Below, one piece after another: positions 17,644 to 26,070 of a DNA stretch of 64,000 nt (positions within the stretch are counted from its first letter, which is position 1; each line of letters starts with the position of its first letter). The notes below the pieces were generated by a model. The model was not told where the DNA came from, searched no databases, and worked only from the letters and a program-made list of their open reading frames with translations. The translations under genes were made by a program, and so were the position numbers. Source of the DNA: Bradyrhizobium sp. AZCC 2176 (GTDB lineage: Bacteria; Pseudomonadota; Alphaproteobacteria; Rhizobiales; Xanthobacteraceae); NCBI RefSeq assembly GCF_036924645.1, contig NZ_JAZHRX010000001.1, positions 4,615,501 to 4,679,500 of the forward strand, written 5' to 3'.

Positions 17644-18054
17644 TTGGAAAAGTTGAAGAATTATCGACCCTCCGAAAAAGAGCCTTTCATGAACGACCGC
17701 CAGCGCGATTATTTTCGCGCCAAGCTGCTGGCGTGGAAGGATGAGATCCTGAGGGAATCAAAGATCACCCTGCAGACCCTTCAGGAAGAGAACGTCAATC
17801 ATCCCGATCTGGCTGATCGCGCCTCTTCTGAAACCGACCGCGCCATCGAACTGCGCGCCCGCGATCGCCAGCGCAAATTGATCTCCAAGATCGACGCCGC
17901 GCTGCAACGCATCGAGGACAACACCTACGGCTATTGCGAGGAGACCGGCGAGCCGATCTCGCTCAAGCGGCTGGAGGCCCGCCCGATTGCAACGCTGTCG
18001 GTGGAAGCGCAGGAACGTCACGAGAAGCGCGAGAAGGTTTATCGCGACGAGTAG
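17644..18054 (+). CDS. dksA: DksA-type RNA polymerase-binding protein
   Basis: DksA binds in the RNA polymerase secondary channel and works with ppGpp. The coiled-coil (RDYFRAKLLAWKDEILRESK, then DLADRASSETDRAIELRARD with the acidic tip) and the C-terminal LEARPIATL segment are clear. Of the four zinc cysteines in E. coli DksA only the first remains (GYCEET replaces GYCESC; LSVEA replaces LCIDC), so the finger cannot bind zinc in the usual way. The start is uncertain: TTG at 17644 gives 136 aa; ATG at 17689 starts at MNDRQRDYF. Confidence 0.85.
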   Translation: MEKLKNYRPSEKEPFMNDRQRDYFRAKLLAWKDEILRESKITLQTLQEENVNHPDLADRASSETDRAIELRARDRQRKLISKIDAALQRIEDNTYGYCEETGEPISLKRLEARPIATLSVEAQERHEKREKVYRDE

Positions 18055-18120
18055 GGCAACGCCTGATGTCTGACCGCGTCCGGTCAGCGTTGCAGGTTGC
18101 AAACGAGAAAGCCGCCGCTG

Positions 18121-18906
18121 ATGGACAACATTCTTGCGGCCGCACAGATCATCGCTACTGCCCGCCGCAACCGCACGCCGCTGGCCTCGCTTCCCGTTGA
18201 GCTCGTGCCCGGTGATGAGGCGGCCGGCTATGGCATTCAGCGCGCCGTCCACGACCTGCTGCTGCCGCAGACCGGCAGCCTGGTCGGTTACAAGATCGGC
18301 TGCACCAGCGCGGTGATGCAGCAATATCTCGACATCCCCCATCCCTGCGCCGGCGGCGTGTTTGCCAAGGGCGTTCACGACAGCGGCGCCAAGCTGCGCT
18401 ACGGCGACTATGTCCGTGTCGGCGTCGAATGCGAGATCGCGGTGCGGCTCGCGCGCAATCTTGCGCCGTCGGAGGCCCCGTTCACCGCGGAATGGATGAT
18501 GGAGGCGATCGAGGCCTATCACCCCGCGATCGAGATCGTCGACGACCGTTACGTCAAATGGGAGACGATGGGCGCGCCGACGCTTGTTGCCGATGATTTC
18601 TTCGCCGCCGGCTGCGTGCTCGGCAAGGCCGTGGCGCGCACCAGGGCGCCGGATTTGCTGAAGGTCGCGGGCCGCGCCCTCATCAACGGCGAGGAAGCCG
18701 GCCGCGGCACCGGCGCCGACGTGCTCGGCCATCCCCACAACGCGCTGGCCTGGCTCGCCAATCATCTCGCCGACGAAGGCAAGGGACTGCATGCGGGCCA
18801 GATCGTGCTGACCGGAAGTCTGGTGAAGACCGTGTGGCTCAATGCTGGCGACCGCGTGAAGATGGAGCTCGACGGGCTGGGGACCGTGGAAGCGAAGTTC
18901 GCGTAG
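18121..18906 (+). CDS. 2-keto-4-pentenoate hydratase family protein
   Basis: 261 aa of the MhpD/fumarylacetoacetate-hydrolase-like superfamily. Key segments are GYKIGCTSAVMQQYL, the acidic metal-binding VECEIAVRLARNL, AIEIVDDRYVKWE and VLTGSLVKTVWLNAGD near the end. Such enzymes hydrate 2-oxo-4-pentenoates or decarboxylate 4-oxalocrotonate in aromatic meta-cleavage pathways, but no pathway genes are nearby. I chose ATG 18121 over 18097 because the family starts close to DNILAAAQI. Confidence 0.82.
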   Translation: MDNILAAAQIIATARRNRTPLASLPVELVPGDEAAGYGIQRAVHDLLLPQTGSLVGYKIGCTSAVMQQYLDIPHPCAGGVFAKGVHDSGAKLRYGDYVRVGVECEIAVRLARNLAPSEAPFTAEWMMEAIEAYHPAIEIVDDRYVKWETMGAPTLVADDFFAAGCVLGKAVARTRAPDLLKVAGRALINGEEAGRGTGADVLGHPHNALAWLANHLADEGKGLHAGQIVLTGSLVKTVWLNAGDRVKMELDGLGTVEAKFA

Positions 18907-18915
18907 ATTTCGCAT

Positions 18916-19033
18916 GGTGGGCAAAGCGACTTGTCCGCCGACCTCAACAAGCGAAGGCGGAAGCGTGCCCCACTATTCAGCACAATGATTTTGAGAGATG
19001 ATGGGCACAGCGCAAGGCGCGCCCTTGCCCACC
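18916..19033. repeat. palindromic intergenic repeat
   Basis: GGTGGGCAAAGCG at 18916-18928 is nearly complementary to CGCCCTTGCCCACC at 19020-19033. An inner GCGTGCCC (18964-18971) pairs with GGGCACAGCGC near 19003. The element fills the gap before the DehI-like gene and resembles Bradyrhizobium-type palindromic repeats. Confidence 0.55.
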
Positions 19034-19053
19034 CTCATGGACGAGTGGGTACG

Positions 19054-19866
19054 ATGGCTGAGAGCGTTCCGTCGGTTCTCGAATCTGACGCCAGGGGTGA
19101 AATCGCCGACATCTATGCCGACATTCGAAAAATTCTCGGCACCAGCGTGGTCAACCTGATCTGGCGCAACCTCGCGACCATGCCGGGCGCGTTGGAATGG
19201 ACGTGGTCCACCGTCCGTCCGCTCTATCTCGGCGACGGCCCATTGCATGCCGAAGCCGTCAGGCAAACGATCGCGCTGCCGGACTGGCCCGGCTTCTCCA
19301 CCGACACCTTGCTTGCCGCAGGCGTGGACGAGGCCGAACGCGGGCTCATTCGTGACGTGCTCGACAGCTATCAATATACCAACGCGCTCGCACTCGTCGT
19401 GCTCTCGGCGCTGCTGGCGCATTACGAGCCGCGCCCGGCCAATACGGTGACGGCCGCCGATACCGCGCCAAAACCGTCCGGCGCCAAGATCCCGGAATTG
19501 CCGCCGATGGACGCGCTCGATCCCGAAGTGGCGGCGCTGGTCAGCGAATTGAATTCCTTCGGCGAAGACGCTGAACCGCAACTGATCGCGAGCATGTACC
19601 GGCACCTGGCGTATTGGCCGGCCTATCTGGCGCTGGTGCGAACCATGCTGGCGCCGCTGCAGCGCCAAGGCCGGCTGAATGCGCTTACGCTTTCGACTCG
19701 CGCGCTTGGCTATGCCCATGGCGGTGTTCTCGCGTCGCAACTGAAACCTGCCACGCCGCCGGACACGCTGAAGGGTGCGCTCGCTTCCTGCCGCCTGTTC
19801 GTTGAACATCCGATCGCGCGGATGACCGGACTCTGCGCCCTGATCCGGCGCGCGACGCCGCAGTGA
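19054..19866 (+). CDS. DehI-like (halocarboxylic acid dehydrogenase family) protein
   Basis: 270 aa. The N-terminus (VPSVLESDARGEIADIYADI, then TSVVNLIWRNLATMPGALEW) matches the DehI family of D,L-2-haloacid dehalogenases, and a second related unit begins around ALDPEVAALVSELNSF with IASMYRHLAYWPAYLALVRT, fitting the two-repeat fold. Family members often lack proven dehalogenase activity, so the function is open. The start at 19054 avoids the repeat-derived 5' extension. Confidence 0.7.
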   Translation: MAESVPSVLESDARGEIADIYADIRKILGTSVVNLIWRNLATMPGALEWTWSTVRPLYLGDGPLHAEAVRQTIALPDWPGFSTDTLLAAGVDEAERGLIRDVLDSYQYTNALALVVLSALLAHYEPRPANTVTAADTAPKPSGAKIPELPPMDALDPEVAALVSELNSFGEDAEPQLIASMYRHLAYWPAYLALVRTMLAPLQRQGRLNALTLSTRALGYAHGGVLASQLKPATPPDTLKGALASCRLFVEHPIARMTGLCALIRRATPQ

Positions 19867-19870
19867 GGCG

Positions 19871-20251
19871 TCAGCTATCAGAGCACTTCAGATCGGACTT
19901 GTCCCAGAATGCCTTGATGGCATTGAAGGGAACGGTAAGGCGTTCCCGATTCCCCATGAAACGCAGCAGGACCTCGAAGCGGTCGTCCTTGATGCTCAAC
20001 TGCTCGAAGTCATTCTGCAGGATGATCGTCATATCGTCGGGATACTTCGACTTGAGGCCGATCGACAGTTTCACGCCGTCGGCGTGGGTGCGGAACGTGA
20101 CATTGACCGGCCGCTGCTCCGAGGCGAGCTTGAGCGTCTCGGCAATCCTGGTGCGTGCCGTCGGCTTGCTGCACGGCTCGGCGAACGCAGACGAGGCCGG
20201 GATGAGGATCGCGAGGAGGAGAAGCAGCATCGCTTCATAAGAGATGGCCAT
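19871..20251 (-). CDS. SspB-like protein with signal peptide
   Basis: 126 aa. Residues 1-24 (MAISYEAMLLLLLAILIPAS, then SAFA) form a signal peptide. The mature part matches the SspB core: VNVTFRTHADGVKLS, YPDDMTIILQNDFEQL, FEVLLRF, ERLTVPFNAIKAFWD; compare SspB's YPEEMTIVLQHQFW and VPF-AI-FDPS. SspB normally delivers ssrA-tagged proteins to cytosolic ClpXP, so export is unexpected. The only two cysteines flank the domain (EPC and LKC), as for a periplasmic disulfide. Function unknown. Convergent with the DehI-like gene. Confidence 0.75.
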   Translation of the reverse strand: MAISYEAMLLLLLAILIPASSAFAEPCSKPTARTRIAETLKLASEQRPVNVTFRTHADGVKLSIGLKSKYPDDMTIILQNDFEQLSIKDDRFEVLLRFMGNRERLTVPFNAIKAFWDKSDLKCSDS

Positions 20252-20302
20252 GCTCCGCGCTTGCGGGGTATCCGGTACGCCGCGACCTGTCGTTTCCATC
20301 AC

Positions 20303-21046
20303 TGCTGTCTCTGGAATACTCGATCGCCTGCCTTCACGGGCGAATCACAACGAGGTCGGCGTTCGCGTCCCGTGGCTCGCCCTTGCCCGCGGTTATGCTA
20401 ACGGGTTCCCTCAAAAAGGAAAGAGGGCGCAGGGAACGTCGGCTCGCCGCGCACCCGCCGCCCGTGTGTATTGCGAGCAGGCACACGCCGGTTACCACAG
20501 GTACCAGCGCTTCCTTGCAATGGCTTTAACGGGTTGAGTCGTGTTCTCGCGGCCGGCGAATTCGTCTGCCACCGTCGCTGGGGAGTTAATGGTTAATTGA
20601 AAAACCGGTCGGGACTGGAAGAGAGGGTTCGCGTGCATGGCGCTAGTAACGGTTGCCAGGACACCCGATCTTGTCGCCCGCAGCCTCGTTAGCCAAACGA
20701 TCGGGCGGGCATGCGCTGCTGACTGATGCTTAGGGGGTTACCGTCCTGCGACAAACTTGCACACCCGGCCTACCGCATCGTCCGCGACGATCGCAGCATG
20801 TCTGTTGTCGGTACTGCTGCGCCGCGCTTGCGCGCACCGCCGAGGAGAGGCGTAAGCGCGGTTTCGCTTCTTTCGCGGCGGCGATGGCGGCGGCTGCGTC
20901 CCTCTGGCGCGCGCGATGCGCGCTCCTCATCGGGGTGAGGTTGTAGGAGCGATGGTTTGGGGCGACGCGATTTAATAAGCGGTATCGGGAAATGACGGTG
21001 GCCGATTCCGCTTCTTTTTGTCGGGCGGTCGGCAACCGCATCGCCG
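20303..21046. other. 744-nt stretch without a convincing gene
   Basis: Several short open frames overlap but none has good start context or a recognisable product. The part around 20400-20540 (from GGGTTCCCTCAAAAAGG onward) is in my memory a sequence that recurs between genes in Bradyrhizobium-type genomes; I cannot confirm that here. An ATGGTTAA, the reverse CtrA half-site, occurs at 20589-20596. I see no tRNA or known RNA. Confidence 0.4.
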
Positions 21047-21127
21047 TCACAGGCTGATGACATACGCGCTCATCGCCAACAGAACGGCGACGCTTATGGC
21101 GATAATAATCAGGAAGAATTTTCCCAT
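21047..21127 (-). CDS. 26-aa putative membrane microprotein
   Basis: MGKFFLIIIAISVAVLLAMS, then AYVISL and a TGA stop: one transmembrane helix and nothing else. AAAGAGG lies 10 nt before the ATG on the minus strand, a good ribosome binding site. Small one-helix proteins of this kind are often missed. Its expression is unproven. Confidence 0.5.
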   Translation of the reverse strand: MGKFFLIIIAISVAVLLAMSAYVISL

Positions 21128-21205
21128 TGCTCTGCCTCTTTAGGTCCCCAACGCAAAGCAACAGGAATAGTTCTGTGCTGACGGACGAACATACCTGCGT
21201 TCGCA

Positions 21206-21233
21206 GAAGGCCCGCCCATCTTGGCGGGCCTTC
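21206..21233 (-). terminator. stem-loop downstream of PRC-barrel gene
   Basis: Perfect 11-bp stem (21206-21216 with 21223-21233) and a 6-nt loop, 23 nt past the PRC-barrel stop. There is no T tract, so it may be an attenuating or mRNA-stabilising hairpin. Confidence 0.55.
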
Positions 21234-21255
21234 CGAGGTCAGGGCGTGACCGCGA

Positions 21256-21615
21256 TCAGATCGCGACGCCGTAATAGTCGTTGACGGCGCGGGTCCTGGT
21301 CGGGTCGCTCCAGTTCCAGGTGTTGTCGTTGCGGTAATGCGGTGCGCCCTTGAGCTGCGCTTCCGTCACGCCGGTCACGTAGCCGCCGAGCGAGGTATCG
21401 TATTTCAGCGATTGCCAGGGCAGCGGATAGTGGTCGTCGCCGATGCCGAGAAAGCCGCCGAAAGAGAGCACGGCGTAAGATACCCTGCCGCTTTTCTTGT
21501 CGATCATGACGCGCTCGATCGAGCCGATCTTGTTGCGATCGGCGCCATAGACCGCAGTTCCCTCGACCTTGTCGCTGCCGATCAGGTTGCCGGTTTCGTT
21601 TGCTTCCAAAGACAT
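21256..21615 (-). CDS. PRC-barrel domain protein
   Basis: 119 aa starting MSLEANETGNLIGSDKVEGT; the start at 21615 has GGAGGGAACC directly upstream, far better than the longer frame at 21690. One PRC-barrel: AVYGADRNKIGSIERVMIDK, then VSYAVLSFGGFLGIGDDHYP and LPWQSLKYD. Stand-alone PRC-barrel proteins with this GFLGIGD(D/K)xxPLPW motif are common in rhizobia and often stress related. Role otherwise unknown. Confidence 0.87.
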   Translation of the reverse strand: MSLEANETGNLIGSDKVEGTAVYGADRNKIGSIERVMIDKKSGRVSYAVLSFGGFLGIGDDHYPLPWQSLKYDTSLGGYVTGVTEAQLKGAPHYRNDNTWNWSDPTRTRAVNDYYGVAI

Positions 21616-21868
21616 GGTTCCCTCCGTCGAGGTTGATGGATGAAAAACGAGGAGGGGCGGGGAAACGTTCCGGCGGGAAAAGTTGCGCATCGAAGCACGC
21701 CCACGACACCCGAGTAGCGCAGCATCCTGTCAATGATTTTCAAATCGACCACGGCTTCCGCAGTAGTGCTGATGCCATCAACTAACAGTGACCCTCGCGA
21801 TGTGAAGTACCTCATGCGGCCACAACGGGCCTGGACCTACGAAGGCGCTGTTAGCGTAGGAGGGAAAC

Positions 21869-22069
21869 ATGCGTATGGTATTTCTTGCCCTCGTGACATC
21901 GGCATTTGTCTTCTTCACCGGTCTTAGCGCGGCCTCTGCGAAGGATTACCGCATTCAGGGTGATGACTTCGCCGGCGGGTCGGGCGAGTGCATTTCGCGA
22001 CCAACACGCAGCTCGTCGACAAAAGCCGTGTGGGGCGTCGTCCGAACTGACATCGGACCGCGCGAATAG
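21869..22069 (+). CDS. small exported hypothetical protein
   Basis: 66 aa with a clear signal peptide (MRMVFLALVTSAFVFFTGLS, then AASA) behind TAGGAGGGAAAC, the strongest ribosome binding site in this area. The 43-residue mature part (KDYRIQGDDFAGGSG) resembles nothing I know and may be truncated, because such proteins usually continue. One cysteine only. Confidence 0.55.
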   Translation: MRMVFLALVTSAFVFFTGLSAASAKDYRIQGDDFAGGSGECISRPTRSSSTKAVWGVVRTDIGPRE

Positions 22070-22196
22070 CAACGTCCATCACCAGCTCGCAGTAGCGGGC
22101 ATGCGAGCCCTGCAGGGCTTTCCCCTGCGGGGCTTGGCTGTTATTGTCCCGACAGAGAGCCGGAATGGCCCGCGAGACGACACCGGGAGATGACGG

Positions 22197-23159
22197 ATGG
22201 CAAGGACGTTGGTGACGATGGCCGGCGCTGCCGCGCTGACCGGGGTGCTGGCTGTTTTATCGGCGCCGGCGATGGCGCAATATCCCGACCGCCCCATCAA
22301 GATGATCGTGCCATGGGCCGCGGGCGGCGATACCGACAATATCTTCCGGCCGTTCGCCGCTGAACTTCAGAAGCACATCGGCCAACCAGTGGTCGTCGCC
22401 AATGTCAGCGGTGCATCCGGCACCACCGGCGCGCGCGAGGCCAAGGCTGCGGCGCCCGATGGTTATACGGTCTACGCGGTGCACGACTATATCCATCTGA
22501 CGTTCTACGCGGGCATCAGTGACGTCAAATACAGCGACTTCGAGCCGATCTGCCTGGTCTCAGCGACACCCTCAGTGCTGACCGCGAGCGCCAAAACGCC
22601 CTGGAAGAGCTGGCAGGAGCTCGCCGACGACGCCAAGAAGCGGCCGGGCGAGATCACGGTCGGCGCCACGCTCGGCTCGACCAGCCATATCTTTCCGGCA
22701 ATGATCGAGAAGGCGGCCGGCGTGAAGTTCAAGTTCGTGTCCTATGACGGCTTGGCCCCGCGGATGAACGCGCTGCTCGGCGGCCACGTCAACCTCACGG
22801 ATTCCAACCTGACGCAGAAGGGCAAGGTGGAGGCCGGCCTGCTGCGCTACATCGCGATCGCGAGCGAGAAGCGCGATCCGGAGGCGCCCGACGTGCCGAC
22901 GCTCAGGGAGCTCGGCATGAACATCGTGTACGAAGTGGCGCGCGGCATCTTCGTCCCCAAAGGGACGCCGGCGCCGGTGCGCGCCAAGCTCGAGGAGGGT
23001 TGCGCCAGGGCGACCAAGGAGCCGAGCTTCGCTCAATCGATGAAAGTGCAGGGCACCCGCGTGGCGTTCCTCAATGCCAATGACTATGCGCAGTTCCTCG
23101 CCAAGATCGACAATGAGAACAAGGTCGTCATGACCGATCTCGGCCTGATCAAGAAATGA
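22197..23159 (+). CDS. tctC: tripartite tricarboxylate transporter solute receptor TctC
   Basis: 320 aa with a signal peptide ending at APAMAQ and the Bug/TctC start YPDRPIKMIVPWAAGGDTDN. Periplasmic receptor of a TTT-type secondary transporter for citrate-like acids. GSTSHIFPAMIEKAAGVKFK and the late VPKGTPAPVRAKLEEGC are family segments. First gene of tctC-tctB-tctA; it overlaps tctB by 4 nt (ATGA). Confidence 0.92.
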   Translation: MARTLVTMAGAAALTGVLAVLSAPAMAQYPDRPIKMIVPWAAGGDTDNIFRPFAAELQKHIGQPVVVANVSGASGTTGAREAKAAAPDGYTVYAVHDYIHLTFYAGISDVKYSDFEPICLVSATPSVLTASAKTPWKSWQELADDAKKRPGEITVGATLGSTSHIFPAMIEKAAGVKFKFVSYDGLAPRMNALLGGHVNLTDSNLTQKGKVEAGLLRYIAIASEKRDPEAPDVPTLRELGMNIVYEVARGIFVPKGTPAPVRAKLEEGCARATKEPSFAQSMKVQGTRVAFLNANDYAQFLAKIDNENKVVMTDLGLIKK

Positions 23160-23629
23160 GTATCGGCCGCGATGGAATTGCCGGGCTGATCCTGCTCGCG
23201 GTCAGCTTGTTCCTCTTGGTCAAGTCCTTTCAGCTTCCCTCTCTTCCCATCGTTCCGGTCGGGCCGGGCTTTTACCCGGCCATTGTACTGTCGTTGATGG
23301 CAGCCGCGAGTGCGCTGCTGGTCCTGCAAGACCTCTTGAAGCGCCGCGCATCGGCCGGCGCGGGCGCCGCGCCGCGACGAAACTATCGGCTGGTCGTGAT
23401 CGCATTCGCGATCGTCGGCATCTATGTGGTGCTGCTGCCGCTTTTGGGATTTCGCGTCGCCACTGCCTTGTTCGTCGGCGCGTTGCAGGCCGCATTGGAC
23501 CGGCCGCGAACGGTGCGGCAATGGGTTGTGCTCGCCACGATCGCGCTCGGCACCGCCGTGGTGAGCTATTTCGTCTTCGAACGATACCTGCTGGTGCTGC
23601 TGCCACGCGGTGCGTGGACGGATTTCTGA
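23156..23629 (+). CDS. tctB: tripartite tricarboxylate transporter small membrane protein TctB
   Basis: 157 aa with four predicted membrane helices (IAGLILLAVSLFLLVKSF; FYPAIVLSLMAAASALLVL; LVVIAFAIVGIYVVLLPLLG; WVVLATIALGTAVVSYFVFE), the TctB topology. Overlaps tctC by ATGA and tctA by TGATG, so the three are translationally coupled. Confidence 0.9.
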   Translation: MSIGRDGIAGLILLAVSLFLLVKSFQLPSLPIVPVGPGFYPAIVLSLMAAASALLVLQDLLKRRASAGAGAAPRRNYRLVVIAFAIVGIYVVLLPLLGFRVATALFVGALQAALDRPRTVRQWVVLATIALGTAVVSYFVFERYLLVLLPRGAWTDF

Positions 23630-25152
23630 TGCTCGATTTGCTCTGGAACGGCCTCGTCAATATCGCCCAGTGGAAATACTTGTTGCCGCTGTTTGCAGGC
23701 ACGTTCATCGGCGTGGTCGGCGGCTCTCTGCCGGGCGTCACCATCACCATGACTGTCATCGTGGTGCTGCCGTTCACCTACGGGCTGGATCCGCTGGCGG
23801 GCCTTGCGGCGATGACCGGCGTCTATGTTGGCGGATCGACCGGCGGCCTCATCACCTGCTGTCTGCTCGGTATCCCGGGCTCGCCCGCTTCGATCGCCAC
23901 CACGTTCGACGGCTTTCCAATGGCGCGCAACGGCGAGCCGGGCCGCGCCATCTGGCTCGGCGTCTGGGCTTCGGTCTGGGGCGGCCTGCTCGGCGCTTTG
24001 TTCCTGGTGTTCCTCACCGGGCCGCTCGCGGCGATCGCGTTGGAATTCGGGCCGTGGGAATACTTCTCGCTGTTCGTGCTCGCCATGGCGATGGTAGCGG
24101 GTCTCACGGAATCATCGCTCCTCAAGGGACTGATCTCGACCGCCATCGGGTTGTTGATCACGGTGGTCGGACACGATCCGATCGGCAGCGTGCCGCGCTT
24201 TACCTTCGGCTCGCAATTCATCGGCGGCGGCTTTCCGTTCCTCCCCGTGCTGATCGGCATTTTCGCTTTCGCGCAGATCATGACCGATTTGGAAAAGCTG
24301 AATTCGCCGCGCGGCCAGGCGGTAGAATCGCTGGTCGGGACCAAGCTGGAGCGTTTCTCGCACCTCAAGGTGAACCTGGAAATCTTCAGGCAACCCTTCC
24401 TGCTCGCGTGGGCAACGATCGTCGGGCTGATCATCGGAATCCTGCCTGCCATCGGCGGCAGCGCATCGAGCGTCATGGCCTATGACCAGGCCAAGAAATT
24501 CTCGAAAACGCCGGAGCGTTTCGGCAGGGGGCACCCCGAGGGCATCATCGCTTCGGAAGCCTCGAACAACGCCAATGTCAGCGGCTCGCTGATGACCATC
24601 ATGGCATTCGGCATTCCCGGTGACGCTGTCACCGCCGTAATGCTCGGCGCGATGACGATCCACGGCATTCAGTCGGGACCGCTATTCATCTCGCAAAACC
24701 CCGACATCGCCTATGGCATCTATGCGGCCTACATCCTGGCGCACCCCTGCATGCTGCTGATCTGCGTTGCGCTGATGCCGCTGATGTTGCGCGTGACCTC
24801 GGTGCGGATGGCGGTGCTGGCGCCGGTCGTGCTCGTGCTCTGCATCGTCGGCGCTTATGCACTCAACAACACGATGCAGAGCGTCTACGTGCTGCTGCTG
24901 TTCGGCTTCGTCGGCTACGTGCTGGTCAAGCTCGGCTTTCCGCTCGCGCCCCTGATCCTCGGCTTGATTCTCGGCGACCAGATCGAGATCAACCTTGTGC
25001 GCGCGATCATGACCGACGCGAATCCCTGGCTCTTCCTGACGCGACCGATTTCCGGCTTGCTGCTGCTCGCGGCGGCGACCTCGGTCGGGCTGGCGATATG
25101 GCAGCATTGGCGCCACCAGAATCGGATGGCTGAGGAAGATCCGGATTTTTGA
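23629..25152 (+). CDS. tctA: tripartite tricarboxylate transporter large permease TctA
   Basis: 507 aa, about 12 membrane segments, with family motifs GGSLPGVTITMTVIVVLPFT, YVGGSTGGLITCCLLGIPG and PEGIIASEASNNANVSGSLM. The start at 23629 overlaps the tctB stop (TGATG); the longer frame from 23521 would run inside tctB. The transporter operon ends at a strong hairpin shared with flgH. Confidence 0.93.
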   Translation: MLDLLWNGLVNIAQWKYLLPLFAGTFIGVVGGSLPGVTITMTVIVVLPFTYGLDPLAGLAAMTGVYVGGSTGGLITCCLLGIPGSPASIATTFDGFPMARNGEPGRAIWLGVWASVWGGLLGALFLVFLTGPLAAIALEFGPWEYFSLFVLAMAMVAGLTESSLLKGLISTAIGLLITVVGHDPIGSVPRFTFGSQFIGGGFPFLPVLIGIFAFAQIMTDLEKLNSPRGQAVESLVGTKLERFSHLKVNLEIFRQPFLLAWATIVGLIIGILPAIGGSASSVMAYDQAKKFSKTPERFGRGHPEGIIASEASNNANVSGSLMTIMAFGIPGDAVTAVMLGAMTIHGIQSGPLFISQNPDIAYGIYAAYILAHPCMLLICVALMPLMLRVTSVRMAVLAPVVLVLCIVGAYALNNTMQSVYVLLLFGFVGYVLVKLGFPLAPLILGLILGDQIEINLVRAIMTDANPWLFLTRPISGLLLLAAATSVGLAIWQHWRHQNRMAEEDPDF

Positions 25153-25223
25153 ACCGAGGTGATGGCGCTCTTTGGAGATTGCGACGGCGATGTCGCCATT
25201 CCAGACATTCAGACAAACGACCA

Positions 25224-25254
25224 CGGCCTCCGCCAGGGGAGCTGGCGGAGGCCG
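25224..25254. terminator. bidirectional hairpin between tctA and flgH
   Basis: A perfect 12-bp GC stem (25224-25235 with 25243-25254) with a 7-nt loop midway between two convergent genes. There is no T tract on either side, so it may act as a barrier rather than a classical terminator. Confidence 0.7.
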
Positions 25255-25312
25255 CGTTGATACACTTCATCGCGCCTAGGTTCGCGATGCAGTGTGGGAG
25301 CTCGGAGAAAAA

Positions 25313-26065
25313 CTAGAACGGCAGCAGTACGTCCATCACCTGCTGGCCGTAGCGGGGTTGCTGCACGTCGGTGATCTGGCCGCGGCCGCCATAGGCGATG
25401 CGGGCCTGCGCGATCTTCGAGGAATCGATGGTGTTGTCGCTCTGGATGTCTTCGGGGCGGACGATGCCGGCGACGATCAGTTCGCGGATTTCGAAGTTGA
25501 CGCGGATCTCCTGCTTGCCTTCGACCACAAGATTGCCGTTCGGCAGCACCTGCGTCACCACGGCGGCGACGTTGGTCTGCAATGCTTCCTGGCGGTTGAC
25601 CGAACCCTTGCCGTCGGTCGACGACGTCGAGTCCGTGGTCAGGATCTTGCCGGGCAGGATCTTGTTTGCCTGCGTGATCGTGCTTGACCCAATGAAGTCG
25701 GTGATCCCCGAATCTTCCTTGCTGGACCGGCTGCGTTGGGTCTCGTTGGACAGGTTGGCCTTGTCGGTGATGTTGACGGTCACCGTCAGCAGATCGCCGA
25801 TCCGCGCCGCGCGCTGATCCTTGAAGAAGGCGCGAGAGCCGTTCCGCCATAGCGAGTTGGCATTGTAGGAAGCCTGCTCCGGCTTTGGCATCGGCATCTG
25901 CACCGGCTTGTAGCCGGGCTGCGTGGTCGGGTTTTCGATTTCCGTCAGCTTCGGCTTTTCGCCGATCTGCGATAGACGGTCGATCGAGGAACAACCGCTG
26001 GCCAAGGCGGCCAACGACAGCATGGCGCCCGTGAGAATGATGCGGTTGAGACGTATGACTGACAT
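25313..26065 (-). CDS. flgH: flagellar L-ring lipoprotein FlgH
   Basis: FlgH forms the outer-membrane L-ring. 250 aa with a lipoprotein signal and lipobox (LAALASGCSS), then NSLWRNGSRAFFKDQRAARI and DLLTVTVNITDKANL, and the terminal GGRGQITDVQQPRYGQQVMD. Last gene of flgF-flgG-flgA-flgH, 5 nt after flgA. Confidence 0.95.
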   Translation of the reverse strand: MSVIRLNRIILTGAMLSLAALASGCSSIDRLSQIGEKPKLTEIENPTTQPGYKPVQMPMPKPEQASYNANSLWRNGSRAFFKDQRAARIGDLLTVTVNITDKANLSNETQRSRSSKEDSGITDFIGSSTITQANKILPGKILTTDSTSSTDGKGSVNRQEALQTNVAAVVTQVLPNGNLVVEGKQEIRVNFEIRELIVAGIVRPEDIQSDNTIDSSKIAQARIAYGGRGQITDVQQPRYGQQVMDVLLPF

Positions 26066-26070
26066 TTACA

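Noticed and set aside
20244..20537. 97-aa frame containing FPQKGKRAQGTSARRAPAAR
   Set aside because: Similar strings are, to my memory, translations of a recurring intergenic sequence in Bradyrhizobium, not a conserved protein.
20589..20596. ATGGTTAA (reverse CtrA half-site)
   Set aside because: No credible gene follows on either strand at a suitable distance.
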